DNA of 64,000 nucleotides from Carettochelys insculpta (lineage: Eukaryota > Chordata > Testudines > Carettochelyidae): the NCBI RefSeq assembly GCF_033958435.1, contig NC_134141.1, positions 100,481,001 through 100,545,000 on the forward strand, in the 5' to 3' direction. The notes below the pieces were generated by a model. That model was not told the origin of the DNA, did not search any database, and worked only from the letters and a program-made list of their open reading frames with translations. How positions within the stretch are numbered: position 1 is the first letter of the stretch; every line of letters starts with the position of its first letter. Positions 44,541-55,414 of this stretch are shown one piece after another. The position numbers and the translations under genes were made by a program.

Positions 44541-45353
44541 AGCTACATCTACACTACAGCAATCTTTCAAAAGGGCTACATGTACAAGAGAAGCATCTGT
44601 CAACATTAACGCCTGTTGACAGAGTTGTGTCAACAGAACCTCTGCTGACAGAGTGCATCTACAAACATAAGCAGATCAACAGAGCAATCCACTCTGTTGA
44701 CAGAGAGCAGCCAGGCTGACTGGAAGATCCGCAAGCAGGGCTGCTTTGAGAACCAGAAGTGTCTACCAGAAGTGTCTATAGTTCTGTTGACAGAAGAGTT
44801 ATTCCTCAAATTTTCAAGGGATAACACTGTTGAGACAAATGCAGAGTTCTGTTGAGACTCTGTCAACAGAATACTGTATGTGTGTAGATGTTCCATGAGT
44901 TTTGTCAACAGAAGGCCCCATCTGTCAAAAAACTCTCTAGTGTAGACACAGCCAAGAAGTCCTTCCTAAAGATCTCTTCTGAAAGAATTTCTTTCAAAAG
45001 AGTGCATCCACACACAAAAAAACAGATCAAAAGAGTGATCTGCTCTTTCAAAAGACAGCATCCACATCGCCCCCACTCTTTTGACAGAATTGGCCAGGGA
45101 TCAAAAAATCAGGAACGAGGAGGGCTACTCTTTCCAAAAAAACAAAAGACCACAGAGTGTCTACATGTTTTCTTTTGAAAGAAGGAGCTCTTTCTGAAAA
45201 GGGAGTGAAAGAGTGCTTTCAAAAAGAGTGCCACATCCTGTCAATTTAATTTTGAAAGAATGCATTTTGTGTGTAGAAGCTCCACTGCATATTTCAAAAG
45301 AGCCCCTTCTTTCGAAAAATATTTTGAAAGAACTTGCTACTGTAGATGCAGCC
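44541..45353. mobile_element. Second outer MITE, abutting the first at TAT, with a nested MITE
   Basis: Left end AGCTACATCTACACTACAGC, right end TTGCTACTGTAGATGCAGCC, flanked by TAT at 44538-44540 and 45354-45356. The body is rich in TCTTTCAAAAGAG-type repeats. The element is interrupted after CTTTCAAAAG by the MITE at 44574-44953. It shares its left TAT with the right duplication of the preceding MITE. Confidence 0.78.
44574..44953. mobile_element. Nested MITE (GTTGACAGA family), AAG target duplication
   Basis: Starts GGCTACATGTACAAGAG and ends CTCTAGTGTAGACACAGCC; AAG at 44571-44573 and 44954-44956 flanks it. Many TGTTGACAGAG units occur inside. Relatives: 39755-39980 (truncated) and 55027-55411 (complete). 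Confidence 0.78.
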
Positions 45354-45356
45354 TAT

Positions 45357-47087
45357 GAGAGCCAGCTAAAAAGAGAATCAATATCTAGCGTTAGAATGTC
45401 TTAGCCATCACAATAAATGAAAGCTCAACAAAATACAAAACCAGGGACTTTTTATGAAAAGTTACTATTCCCACAACTTAATTTGACCAAATCAGTTTAA
45501 GCCTATAATTAAGTCTGATCAGCCTAAAAGAACATAAGGTTTTTTGTTTGTTTGTTTGTTTGTTTGTTTTTTGCTTTACTTTTTTCTGTAAATTTAAAGA
45601 GCTCTGGATAGCTCATCAATATAATCATATAGAGATTCATTTTGTTAGAGCACGTAAATAGAAAACAGTACATCAGTCAACATGTACCACTGTCCTCACA
45701 TTGTATTTCACTAAATAAATGCATAAATCTTCTCTGCAGTGTCCATAGTGAGAAACAAAAGTAGTACTATAATATTTTCAGCGTTAAATACTTTAACTAT
45801 GAGATTATATTGATGTGCAGTTCTATCTTCAGTATCTCTTGTTGGAAAAAGTTGGTTTTATTTTTATTGTTTGGAAACTGTATTTTGATACAAAGGAGAG
45901 TCTTGCTAAATTTCTTTTTTTTACTGAAGTTTTACCTGTAGAAAGGTTGGCGTTATTGTGATTTTCTATAACTTATTTGAGTCAATTTTAACCAGCACTT
46001 CCAATGTTAATCTGTTATTTAAGTATTAGCTATGTATTATAAAAAACTCAGAAGCAGCTTTCCCATAACATGTAAAACATATAGAATGGTCAGATTGTAT
46101 TACCTGTGCCTTAAAAAAAGCTATCTAAAAGAAATGCATGGTATTTTGGCTTTTAGCTAACATTGCATTTCATGGTATTTGTTTTCCAACCTACTGGCTG
46201 ATGAATGAGATTTTTAAAATAATCTACATACAGTAGAATTTCAGATGTTATAAGTAAATTTGTAATTGAGATTGAGTAGCAGAACTTGTCATATTAAGAA
46301 GGAGGTTTTTTCTTTAAATTGTTAAAATAATAATTGAATATGACAATGTATAATGGACCACCCACAACAGAAATTAAATATTTGGTTGAGTAAATATAGT
46401 ATTGGACAACCATGTTAACAGTGTCTATGGTACAAACTAGGTTCTCATATCACAGAATCATGTAGATGACTTAGGGGAGTGTATATGTAAACATTTATAA
46501 TTACAGGATTTTAAAACACTAAAACAGCTTCTAGCAAAACATATCGCTGCTCACAGAGGCCAAGAAAAGAAAATATTACTTTTCCAAAGTGACTAGAGAT
46601 GGGGACAGGAGCCATTCTTTGGAATGAATGTTTGATTCCTGATGGTTAACAAAAGTAAAATCCTTGAAGGAAAATGATGGCCTCAACTACAAGCATGCTC
46701 TGGTATTTACTGTGGTAGGATTGTGCTGCAGACAGTCTTCCCATAATATAATAGTTCCTTGACCGTAAAAGAGGGGAGTCCTGATCAAGATAAAAGAGGG
46801 TGGGTTTTTTGTTTTGGTTTTTTAAGGCTGATCAACAATGTACGGTATGCTATATTTAAATAAAAATAATAAAAAGCTGGGAATAGAGAATAAAAGTATT
46901 GTTCTCAATTGTTTTATTAACCCGCAATGATATTGCACAATAGAAATAAAAAGGAAAAAGATACATGAATACTACAGGATGTGGTTTGATGCTACATAGC
47001 CCCAAAACAAAAGTCACTTAAACATTTGTAAGGTTTCTTGAATTTTTTGCATGCGAGTCAGCTATCTTCACACTGATAACAAACAAA
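45357..47087. other. AT-rich DNA downstream of FGF10, possibly distal 3' UTR
   Basis: No repeat apart from a (TTTG)n array at about 45546-45573. It has several AATAAA sites (for example near 45713, 46857 and 46890), which could serve a long FGF10 terminal exon, but continuity with the transcript is not shown. Confidence 0.35.
45546..45573 (+). repeat. (GTTT)n microsatellite
   Basis: About six consecutive GTTT units. Confidence 0.9.
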
Positions 47088-47690
47088 AGAGAAAGCCGTG
47101 CTAGTCTATATACCATCAAAACAAAAACACAGTAAAGCAGCACTTTAAAGACTAACAAAATAATTTATTAGTGAGCTTTCGTGGGACAGACCCACTTCTT
47201 CAGACCATAGCCATACCAGAACAGACTCAATATTTAAGGCATAGAGAACCAAAAACAGTAATCAAGGTCAACAAATCAGAAAAGAATTATCAAGGTGAGC
47301 AAATCAGAGAGCAAAGGGGCAGCGGGGGTGTGGGGAGGTAGTCAAGAATTAGATTACGCCAAGTATGCAAAGGAGCCCCTATAGTGTCCCAGAAAATTTG
47401 CATCCCGGTTCAAACCACGTGTTAATGTGTCAAATTTGCATATGAAAGAGAGTTCAGCAGTCTCTCTTTCCAAAGCAGAGTGAAAATTCTTCTTCACTGT
47501 GACGTAAACTCTTGTCATTAACAGAATGGCCCACTCCATTAAAATGTAAACTAACTGGTTTGTGGATCAGGAGTGTTTTGATGTCTGTTTTGTGCCAATT
47601 AACTCTTTGTCTGAGAGAGTTTGAAGTCTGTCCAATATACAAAGCATCTGGACATTCTTGGCACAACTAGTATTACATGAAAGGAGAATA
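47088..47690 (-). mobile_element. Penelope-like retroelement, 3' end with GIY-YIG domain
   Basis: On the - strand the frame at 47666-47454 reads CPDALYIGQTSNSLRQRVNW and then HKPVSLHFNGVGHSVNDKSL, a GIY-YIG endonuclease with the YIG core kept. It continues in another frame with ICKFDTLTRGLNRDANFLGH, the usual C-terminal ending. The tail (revcomp TCTGAAGAAGTGGGTCTGTC, CACGAAAGCTCACTAATAAA) matches the copy at 17775-18365. 5'-truncated, with a frameshift between the two blocks. Confidence 0.88.
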
Positions 47691-47974
47691 AACTCTGAAC
47701 AGACTATAGATAGTCTTCCATGTGACCCATGAGGTGGATGTGAGATAAGCTGCCAATAAGACAGTTTATCTCAGAACAATATGGAAATGCAGATTTTCGA
47801 AGTATTTCAATACCACAAATAAGGATTTCTCCAGCCCACATAATGTGCCTACACTGGCTTGGAACAGCTGTTCTGCAGAGAAAATGATAGTGCAGTTGAT
47901 TAGTAGGGCTGCCTTTAAATGGAGGTACGTTTTGGCCGATAAGATATGTTTTTATCTCACCACACTACTAACAC
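47691..47974. other. Unrecognised intergenic DNA
   Basis: Short non-coding spacer with no feature I can support. Confidence 0.4.
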
Positions 47975-47977
47975 AGA

Positions 47978-48349
47978 GGCTGCGTGTACACTAGTCCCTT
48001 CCTTTCGGAAGGGACATGATAGTGAACAAGTTGGGAAGATGCTTTCTAATTACTTTTTAATTGCGTGCCACCTGTGTAGACGGAGGCTTTTTGAAAGGAC
48101 CCCCAGACTTAGAAAGCACCTTCTTCCTATTTGGTTTTAGGAAGATGGGGCTTTTGAAGTCCCGTGGTCCTTTTAAAAAGCCCCCTTCTACACAGGCAGT
48201 GCACAATTCAAAAGTGGTGCTTTTGAATCGCGCAGCAGCCATTATTCTAATGAGGCATGGCATATTCATAGCAGCACCTCATTAGCATCTTCCCAACTTG
48301 TTCATTACCATGCCCCTTCCTAAAGGAAGGGGCTAGTGCAGACACAGCC
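47978..48349. mobile_element. Foldback MITE, AGA target duplication
   Basis: Starts GGCTGCGTGTACACTAGTCC and ends GGGGCTAGTGCAGACACAGCC, flanked by AGA at 47975-47977 and 48350-48352. The arms pair over most of their length (CCCTTCCTTTCGGAAGGGAC with GCCCCTTCCTAAAGGAAGGG; GGGAAGATGC with GCATCTTCCC), and both strands give a similar peptide (GGFLKGP). Confidence 0.85.
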
Positions 48350-48352
48350 AGA

Positions 48353-49599
48353 TTCTACTGTCTCGTAATTGTGAAAAGCAAAGTGAGAAAACCATCAGGT
48401 GGACTAACTGGTTTTCACTAGCTTCCAGTGATGTCAAAACACTAGGCAGTTAAGTGATCGTGAAACCACATCCACTTATGACCAGTGTGAATTTAATTTT
48501 ACAACTAACCATGAGATTGAAACAAAATCCCAGATTCAAAACACTTTAATATTTATTTTTTGGATGGGGAGGTAACTGGCAGGATGAATTAGCACTTGAC
48601 AAGTGTTTTACAGCTAACACTTTTTTCATATAATAGGAAAAAAACAAAACCTACAGAGCTGAATATCCCCAAATTTGGAGCAATGGCAAAATTCAGACCC
48701 CTATCTGCATTCAATAGTATTAAGAGGGATGTATATCAGTGAGTGGAAAGTACTATGACAAATCTCAAAACAGGGTATCTTTGATCCATTTAGCCTCCAT
48801 TTTAACCATATCCAGTTAAATTGTACACATGTATTACAAACATATATTTGGTGTGTCACATTCTTTCCACTTTGCTGTCACATACGTTACAAACTACAAA
48901 ATGCTGCACTCCCACAGTTTTTATCGCATTGCTTTAAATACGAAGTGTCAAAGTTCATAAAGAAGTTACATAATTGTTGACGTGTGTATAAAATTTGACA
49001 TTTTTTAAATTGCATCAGGAATGCCAAATAATCAAATTAAGTGTTGTGATTTTGGTCTTCCATAAATGTGGTTCAGATATTATTAATCTCTTGAGAATAC
49101 TCGTCTGCCTATGGTCGGAGGAAATGATGGAGTAAGAACTCTGGAATCTTAAAACAACAGCAACAGCACGCACATAAATCTAGTCGTGAAAAATTTTGGA
49201 AATTCAACAGTGCTATGAATAGCTGTCATAATTTTAAATTTTGATTTAAAAACCCTGGAAATTGACACATTTTCTGTGGGGGTCCTAGAACAGTCTGTGT
49301 GAAAATTTCAGTGGCACTGTTCATCACAATTTTGCATTTAAGGGAGAAAAAATGTGAAATTACTTCCTAATTTTTGATCAGCTCTAACAAGCACATTATT
49401 GTGCAACATTACTTTGAAAATGTAGTTTTCAGTTTACCTTTATGCTAGTCTTTATAGTCATATGTTTCTTTTGTGTTTGCTTGCATGGTATTTTTATTTT
49501 CTTTTGTGCATGTAAATAGGCAAAATATAATAAATACAGCCCTAAGAGGCCAATGGCCAAGGCACCCAAATGGAACTGAGACTTCTGTGTATTTTTCTC
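48353..49599. other. Intergenic DNA, nothing recognised
   Basis: AT-rich sequence without coding signal or identifiable repeat. Confidence 0.4.
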
Positions 49600-49955
49600 A
49601 GCTCTGTAAATGGCACATGTCATCTGACCTTGGGCAAGTCACATAGACTACTTTTGAAAATATTGGCCCTGTATTTTTGGTGTTCAAATTTAGACTACTG
49701 TGGCCTGATTTTTCAAGTTGCTGATCACCCACAGATCCATCAGTTCTAACATTTGTGAACATCAGTCATCCATGTCATCATCCACCACTCACTGAGGTCA
49801 GTGGAAACTCCCTTACTGACAGCAAAATTGAACAACCAAAATAGAGGCAGAATTACCCAAATTTAGGGGCCAGTTTTGAAAATTTAGATCTTAATATCTT
49901 GAGGCTTCAGTTTTCTCCCACCTGCAGAAGAGAAATAGTGTTGCCCACCCTGGTT
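49600..49955 (+). mobile_element. MIR SINE split by another old repeat
   Basis: CTGTAAATGGCACATGTCAT and CTGACCTTGGGCAAGTCAC (to about 49645) are a MIR front part, and CTTGAGGCTTCAGTTTTCTC with the following 50 bp (about 49898-49950) is the next MIR section. Between them lies about 250 bp beginning CTTTTGAAAATATTGGCCC, which resembles a common reptile repeat. Confidence 0.5.
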
Positions 49956-49961
49956 TAATCA

Positions 49962-50152
49962 GGAGATCTTCAAATAGTGGTTTGAGCATCAGCCTGCTAA
50001 ACCCAGGCTTGTGAGTTCAACCCTTGAGTGGGCCATTTAGGGATCGGGGGGCAAATAGCTTAAAAAAGGGATGGTGCTTGGTCCAGCCAAGAAGGCAGGG
50101 GACTGGACTTGATGACTTCCTGAGGTCCCTTCCAGCTCTATGAGATGTGTGC
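49962..50152 (+). mobile_element. Cry/Pol III turtle-type SINE
   Basis: tRNA-like head with an A-box near 49975 (TAGTGGTTTGAGC) and a B-box near 50013 (GAGTTCAACCC), then GGGCCATTTAGGGATCGGGG and the CR1-like tail GGACTTGATGACTTCCTGAG, CCCTTCCAGCTCTATGAG. Same family as 39985-40193. Confidence 0.88.
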
Positions 50153-50179
50153 ATGTGTATGTAAATATCTGAAACACAA

Positions 50180-52060
50180 AAAACAGTCCTACAAAGAGTG
50201 GAACATAGGATACAAGGATGAATATAAACAAACACAATGGCTACGTCTACACTAGCCCAAATCTTTGAAATGGCCATGCAAATGGCCATTTCGAAGATTA
50301 CTAATGAGGTGCTAAAATGCATATTCAGTGCCTCATTAGTAGGCCGCCAGCTGCAGCTCTTCGAAATTGCTGCTTTTCGCTGCCGTGCAGCTCTTCCAGA
50401 TGGGGGCCTTTTTCAAAAGGACCCCAGGAACTTCAAAATCCCCTTATTCCCATAAGCAGATAGGAATAAGGGGATTTTGAAGTTGACAGGGTCCTTTCTA
50501 AAAGGGCCTCCATCTGGACGAGCCACGCAGCAGCGAAAAGCCGCAATTTCGAAGAACCACGGATGGTGGCATGCTAAAGAGGCGCTAAATTTGCATGGCC
50601 ATTTCAAAGATTTGGGCTAGTGTAAACATGGCCAATCTGTAGTGACAAAATTAGAAAGGCTACAGTACGAAACCAGATTAAACAAGTCAGAGACTTAAAA
50701 GGTAACTAGAAAACATTCTCCAAATACATTAGAAGCATGAGGAAGACCAAGGATAGGGTAGATCCTCTACTCAATGGGACGGGTGAGAACAATGGCAGGA
50801 ATGGTAAATGACTTTTTTTTTGTTTCAGTTTTCACCAAAGAGTTCAGTAGTGATTGGATATTGAGCACAGTGAAAGACAGTGAAAATGAGCTTGGATCAG
50901 AGGCCAAAATAGGGAAATAAGTTACAAATTACTTAGACAAGTTAGATGTCTTCAAGTTACGGGGGCTTGATGGTATCCTATATTACTCAATTTGCTAACT
51001 GAGTCGATGTCTGAGCCATTAATTATTATCTTCAAAAAGTTAAAGAACACAGAAGAAATTCCAGAGGTATGGAAAAGAGCAAATATAGTGCCAATCTAGA
51101 AAAAGGGAATCAGAATAACCTGGGGAATTACAGACCAGTCAATTTTATGTCAGGATCCAGAAAGATAAAGGAACAAATAGTTAAGCAACCAGTATTCAGA
51201 CATCTGGCAGATAATAAGGTGATATATAACAGCATAGAATTGCTAAGAATAAAGCATATCAAAACAACATAACTTTTTTGACAGGAAAACAAGACTTGTG
51301 GATGCGGAGAACTGATAGATGTGGTATATCTTGACTTTGCTACTGTCTCTTATGATGTTCTCAGGAACAAATTAGGGAAACGCAACCTAGATGGAGCTAC
51401 TACAAGGAAGGTGTACAAATGGTTGGGAAAGAGAATAGTTACCAGTGGTTAACAACCAAGCTGCAAGGGCATATCAAGTGAGGACCCACAGGGTTAAGGT
51501 CTGGGTCCAGTTCTCGTCAGAAGCTCCATCAATGTTTTAGATAATGGTACGGAGAGTACACTTATGAAGTTTGTTTATGATACCAAGCTGGGAGGGGTTG
51601 CAAGTCCTTTGGAGGAAGGTAGGGTTGTAATTCAAAATGATCTGTACAAACTGAAGAAATGAAAAGGATAAAATAGGATGAAATTCAATAAGGGCACATA
51701 AAGTACTCTATTTATGAAAAAAACAATCATTTGTAGATATACAAAATGGGAAATGACTGCTTAGGAAGCACTACTGTAGAAGGGGATCTAGGGTATCATA
51801 GTGGACCATTAGCTAAATATGAATCAACAGTGTAACACTATTGCAAAAAAAGTAAATATCATTTAAGGGTGTATTAGCAGTAGTTTTATAAGCAAAAGCC
51901 AAGAAGTAATTCTTTCGCTCTATGTCACACTGATTAGGCCTCAACTGGAATAGTGTGTCCAGTTCTGGGTACCACCAATCAGGAAAGATGTGGACAAATT
52001 GTAGAAAGTCTGGAGAAGGGCAATAAGGCCGAGGAGGTTTGGTCTTCTAAAGTAGTTATT
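50180..52060 (+). pseudogene. CR1 LINE ORF2 remnant, interrupted by a MITE
   Basis: CR1 coding homology begins just before the MITE (CAAGGATGAATATAAACAAA) and resumes after it (GACAAAATTAGAAAGGCTAC). It continues through YRPVNFMS-type text (51120-51150), the palm region near 51560-51600 (AAGTTTGTTTATGATACCAAG, with VYDTKLGG in place of FADDTKLGG) and the thumb region to about 52025. Several frames and stops make it dead. It can be compared directly with the better copy at 62246-64000, which has the same order of motifs. Confidence 0.85.
50239..50633. mobile_element. Foldback MITE inserted in CR1, AAT target duplication
   Basis: Starts GGCTACGTCTACACTAGCCC and ends GGGCTAGTGTAAACATGGCC. AAT at 50236-50238 and 50634-50636 flanks it, and CR1 sequence lies on both sides, so the boundaries are doubly supported. 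The arms pair across nearly the full length: both strands yield a peptide with FEIAAFRC and FKIPLF. Confidence 0.9.
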
Positions 52061-52075
52061 GACATCAGTCTGTGT

Positions 52076-52403
52076 GGCTGTGGCTACACTAGACCCCTGC
52101 CTTTCAAAAGGGGGATGCTAATGACACACTTCGGCAGATGTTCATGAGGCACTGCCATGAATATACAGTGCCTCATTAGCAAAACCAAATGGGAAGAAGG
52201 GACTTTTGAAGTCTGGGGGTCCTCTCGAAAGGCCCCTGTCTACACAAGCAGCGTGTGTTTTGAAAGCAGCACTTTTGAAACACCCGCGGCTGCCATTATG
52301 CTAATGAGGCGCTGCTTATTCATGGCAGCGTCTCGTGAGTGCCTGCTGAAGTGGCTCATTAGCATACCACTTTCGAAAGGTGGGGGCTAGTGCATCCACC
52401 GCC
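52076..52403. mobile_element. Foldback MITE, TGT target duplication
   Basis: Starts GGCTGTGGCTACACTAGACC and ends GGGGGCTAGTGCATCCACCGCC, flanked by TGT at 52073-52075 and 52404-52406. The arms include CCTTTCAAAAGGGGGATGCT at the left and CATACCACTTTCGAAAGGTG at the right. Same group as 35400-35680 and 47978-48349. Confidence 0.83.
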
Positions 52404-52406
52404 TGT

Positions 52407-55023
52407 GTGTCATTCCGTCACTCTTCCTACATTTTCCCTTGAGTTTCTTGTGCGGAAGCTCAAATATCCTTATCTAGCGTAGTCCTCTCTTATTATACTT
52501 GAAATAGATTGTATATTTAGATGTCTAACACCAGGTCCCACTTTTAGTGATAGGGATTAAATTTCACATGAAAAAATGGTATGCAATGAGATTGGATACT
52601 ACAAAGCCTGCAACTTATGTCACTAAAAAATCTCATGCCATGGAAGACAGTGAAAGGATTGTGCTTTTTTTGTTCCTTTTGAAATATTTTCCAAGCTTAC
52701 GCAGTCTAACTTGTACGTGCCAGTTTTCCTCAGCACCTGACTCATCGGCATCTGCTACACAGAGCAATCCATTGGTTCTGAATCATTCCAGTTTCCATTT
52801 CCAGTTTCTCCTATCTAAGATAAATCTCTCAGGCTCTCCCTGATGTCTTTACATTTTTCATGCTTTTGAGGCCCATTCATCTTTCTCCAACTTGAGTTCA
52901 CTTTGTTTAATAAAATAGGCTCCCTCTTTTAGCTATAGCAAATGCAAGTCTTAATGGAACTTATCAAGTACTTCCATAATTGTTACCTCATTAAGTATAT
53001 TGTACCCTTCTTTCTCCACCACTGCCATAATGTGTCTGTTTCTTTCATTACATTCTGTCGTCCTGCTTTCAAATACTCCCTCATTACTCTCACAATCAGA
53101 TCAGTATTGGGAAGCCTACTCTTCTCTCCTACCTCAAGCCTTGGGGAATTTCTTTGGTAGATGAGTACCTAATTCCATTGGCTTTCATGAAAATTCTAGG
53201 TTTGGTTCTCAAATGGTTGTTATAAATATAAACACTTTGTTTCTGGCATTGCTTCTCACTTTTAAAGAGCACTCTTCTAGAGTACTGAAAGGACAAGTTA
53301 TATGTGTCCCTTAAGAAACGAAAAGCTTTAATACCTCCAGACTGGCAACCACAGGATATAGCAGCCCTGGCCTTATATGCTTTATACAATACATTGGAGA
53401 GACAAGGTGGATAAAGTAATCTCTTTTATTGGACCATCTTCTGTAGATGAAAGAGGAAAGGTTTCAAGGTTATTATTACCTCACCCACTTTGTTCTCGAG
53501 TATCCTGAGACCAACATGGCTACAGCAACATAGTGTACAATGTGTTTTTCATGTATGCCCCTTCAAAAAACCAAAAAAAAAACCCAAATGATTGACTTTT
53601 TTTCTGTATCACCTGTCCAGCTCCCAGGAAATAGAACGTGGGACCATCAGTATCAAAAGCCTAGGCCTCTTATCTTTTGAGCGGAAGGAGTAAATGTATT
53701 AGAGCACATTAATAGTCCCTTATTCTTTATTTACACCAGACTCCATACTGCAACATGACACAGTAATCTAATCTAGTATAGTCTAGTCCACCTATCTATA
53801 TAACACCATTTATATTCAGTCACCACGCTGCACTTCAAAGAATTAGCCCCTTTTTTTGTAAATCAGTATGTGAGCTCTTGAAATATGAACCTGGAATGCC
53901 AAGCCTGGAAAATGAACATGTAAACTGCAAGTAGCAGTTTTTCTGCACTCCTCCATTCTTATATACCTCAGCTGACCTGGAGATACAAACATTAGGCATG
54001 AGGGGCTGGTTCACTTTCCAGGCCCATTTAGTCTTGGACATCTGTTGAGATGGCCAGTCACTGCCGATGGTGTTGCTTTGGATACCTGCCCACTGGGGAG
54101 CTAGACTGAGACCACCAACTTATTCTATATAGAATACTATCCTGTCAGTTGTGGTAATAAGTTTTAATCAGTACCAACTGGGGTCAAATTCAAACCAGGA
54201 CTCTATAGAGGCTGTTCACCATATCCAATTTCAAATCTCCTGAGCTCTTTAGTCCCCCTGAATTAGGTATACCAATGACATCCAGGACAGAAAGGAAACG
54301 TAAGTGGTTAAAAAGTCAGTAACCAAAGGAAACTGAAGCAGTTTAAAACAGAAGACGCTGCCTAAGAGCAGATTTTTCAGCACAACACAGTCTCTGCTGG
54401 GAACCTTCAGCGGGCTACATGAGAGAGATGAAAGCTGCATCTGATTCAAGCTGCTTTTGCACACTGATTGCAGGAAACAAGAATGACCTACTTAGTTATG
54501 ACATGGAAAGATCAATATCCACCTCGTGACATTTAGTAACTTGTACAAAAAACAACAGATAATTTCCATGGATAGTTGTTATCTTCTTTGGGAGACCTCA
54601 AATGGATAATGTCACAACAAATGAACTTCTCAAGTAACCTGCTCCCCCTCAAAAATGTGCTATCCCCTAGCGTCTGACAACTAGTGGACGCTGTCCAAGA
54701 ATCTCCATTCAACTACTATTGCTAACAACATTATGAATTGTCCCGTAAATCAGTTTACTACAATTAAAGCTAGGCTTTGATCTGATGGCAGCCTAATAAG
54801 CTCTTGTGCTTATATCTTATTTTGTTCAGTTCATTTTAAAAGTGAGTGCAGTGCTTGATAAGAGTAACAAAGTGACCTTGGAGAGTGAAGTTTCCACTGA
54901 TCCACAAAACACTGGCAGCACAAGTTCCCCCTACACCATGTGGCCAACCTGTATCAACTCTTATCTGAAGGACCCAATAACAGAGGAGAAAGGGCAGTTT
55001 ATTTTTATGCCCATTCAGTGAGT
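52407..55023. other. Intergenic DNA, one old repeat
   Basis: No gene is supported. At about 53390-53535 the text GGAGAGACAAGGTGGATAAA, TCTCTTTTATTGGACCATC and GAGACCAACATGGCTACAGC matches an old amniote interspersed repeat of uncertain class. The remainder is unrecognised. Confidence 0.4.
53390..53535 (+). repeat. Old amniote interspersed repeat (class uncertain)
   Basis: The block AAGGTGGATAAAGTAATCTC plus TTTTATTGGACCATCTTCTG and the end GAGACCAACATGGCTACAG form a pattern common in reptile genomes. It may be the 3' end of a retroelement. Confidence 0.5.
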
Positions 55024-55026
55024 GCT

Positions 55027-55411
55027 GGCTCTGCCTACACTAAAGAGTTTTGTTGACAAAACCGGGGTTTTATTGACAAAACTCCAGAAGAATCTACGCA
55101 CAGCTTCTCCACGATCAGGAATAATGCCTTTGTCAAAAATTTCTGTTTACAAAAAGCCATGTAGATGCTCCAGGGGGCCCTCTGTCAACAGACAGGGCTT
55201 CTGGTTCACTGTGCAGCCCTGTTTGCTGAGATTCTAGTTGGCCTTTCTGTCAAGAGATTGGCTGGACAGTCTGGCTGCTCTCTGTTGACAGAGCAGATTG
55301 TTCTTTCAAACCACTTTTGTGTATGGCTGCAATGGGTTGACAGAAGTTTTGTCAGAAGATATCTTCCCACAGTAACTTCTGTCGACAGATTGCTATAGTG
55401 TAGACATAGCC
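55027..55411. mobile_element. MITE (GTTGACAGA family), GCT target duplication
   Basis: Starts GGCTCTGCCTACACTAAAG and ends TGCTATAGTGTAGACATAGCC, flanked by GCT at 55024-55026 and 55412-55414. Contains TTTTGTTGACAAAACC, CTGTCAACAGACAGG and CTGTTGACAGAGCAG. Complete relative of 44574-44953. Confidence 0.85.
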
Positions 55412-55414
55412 GCT

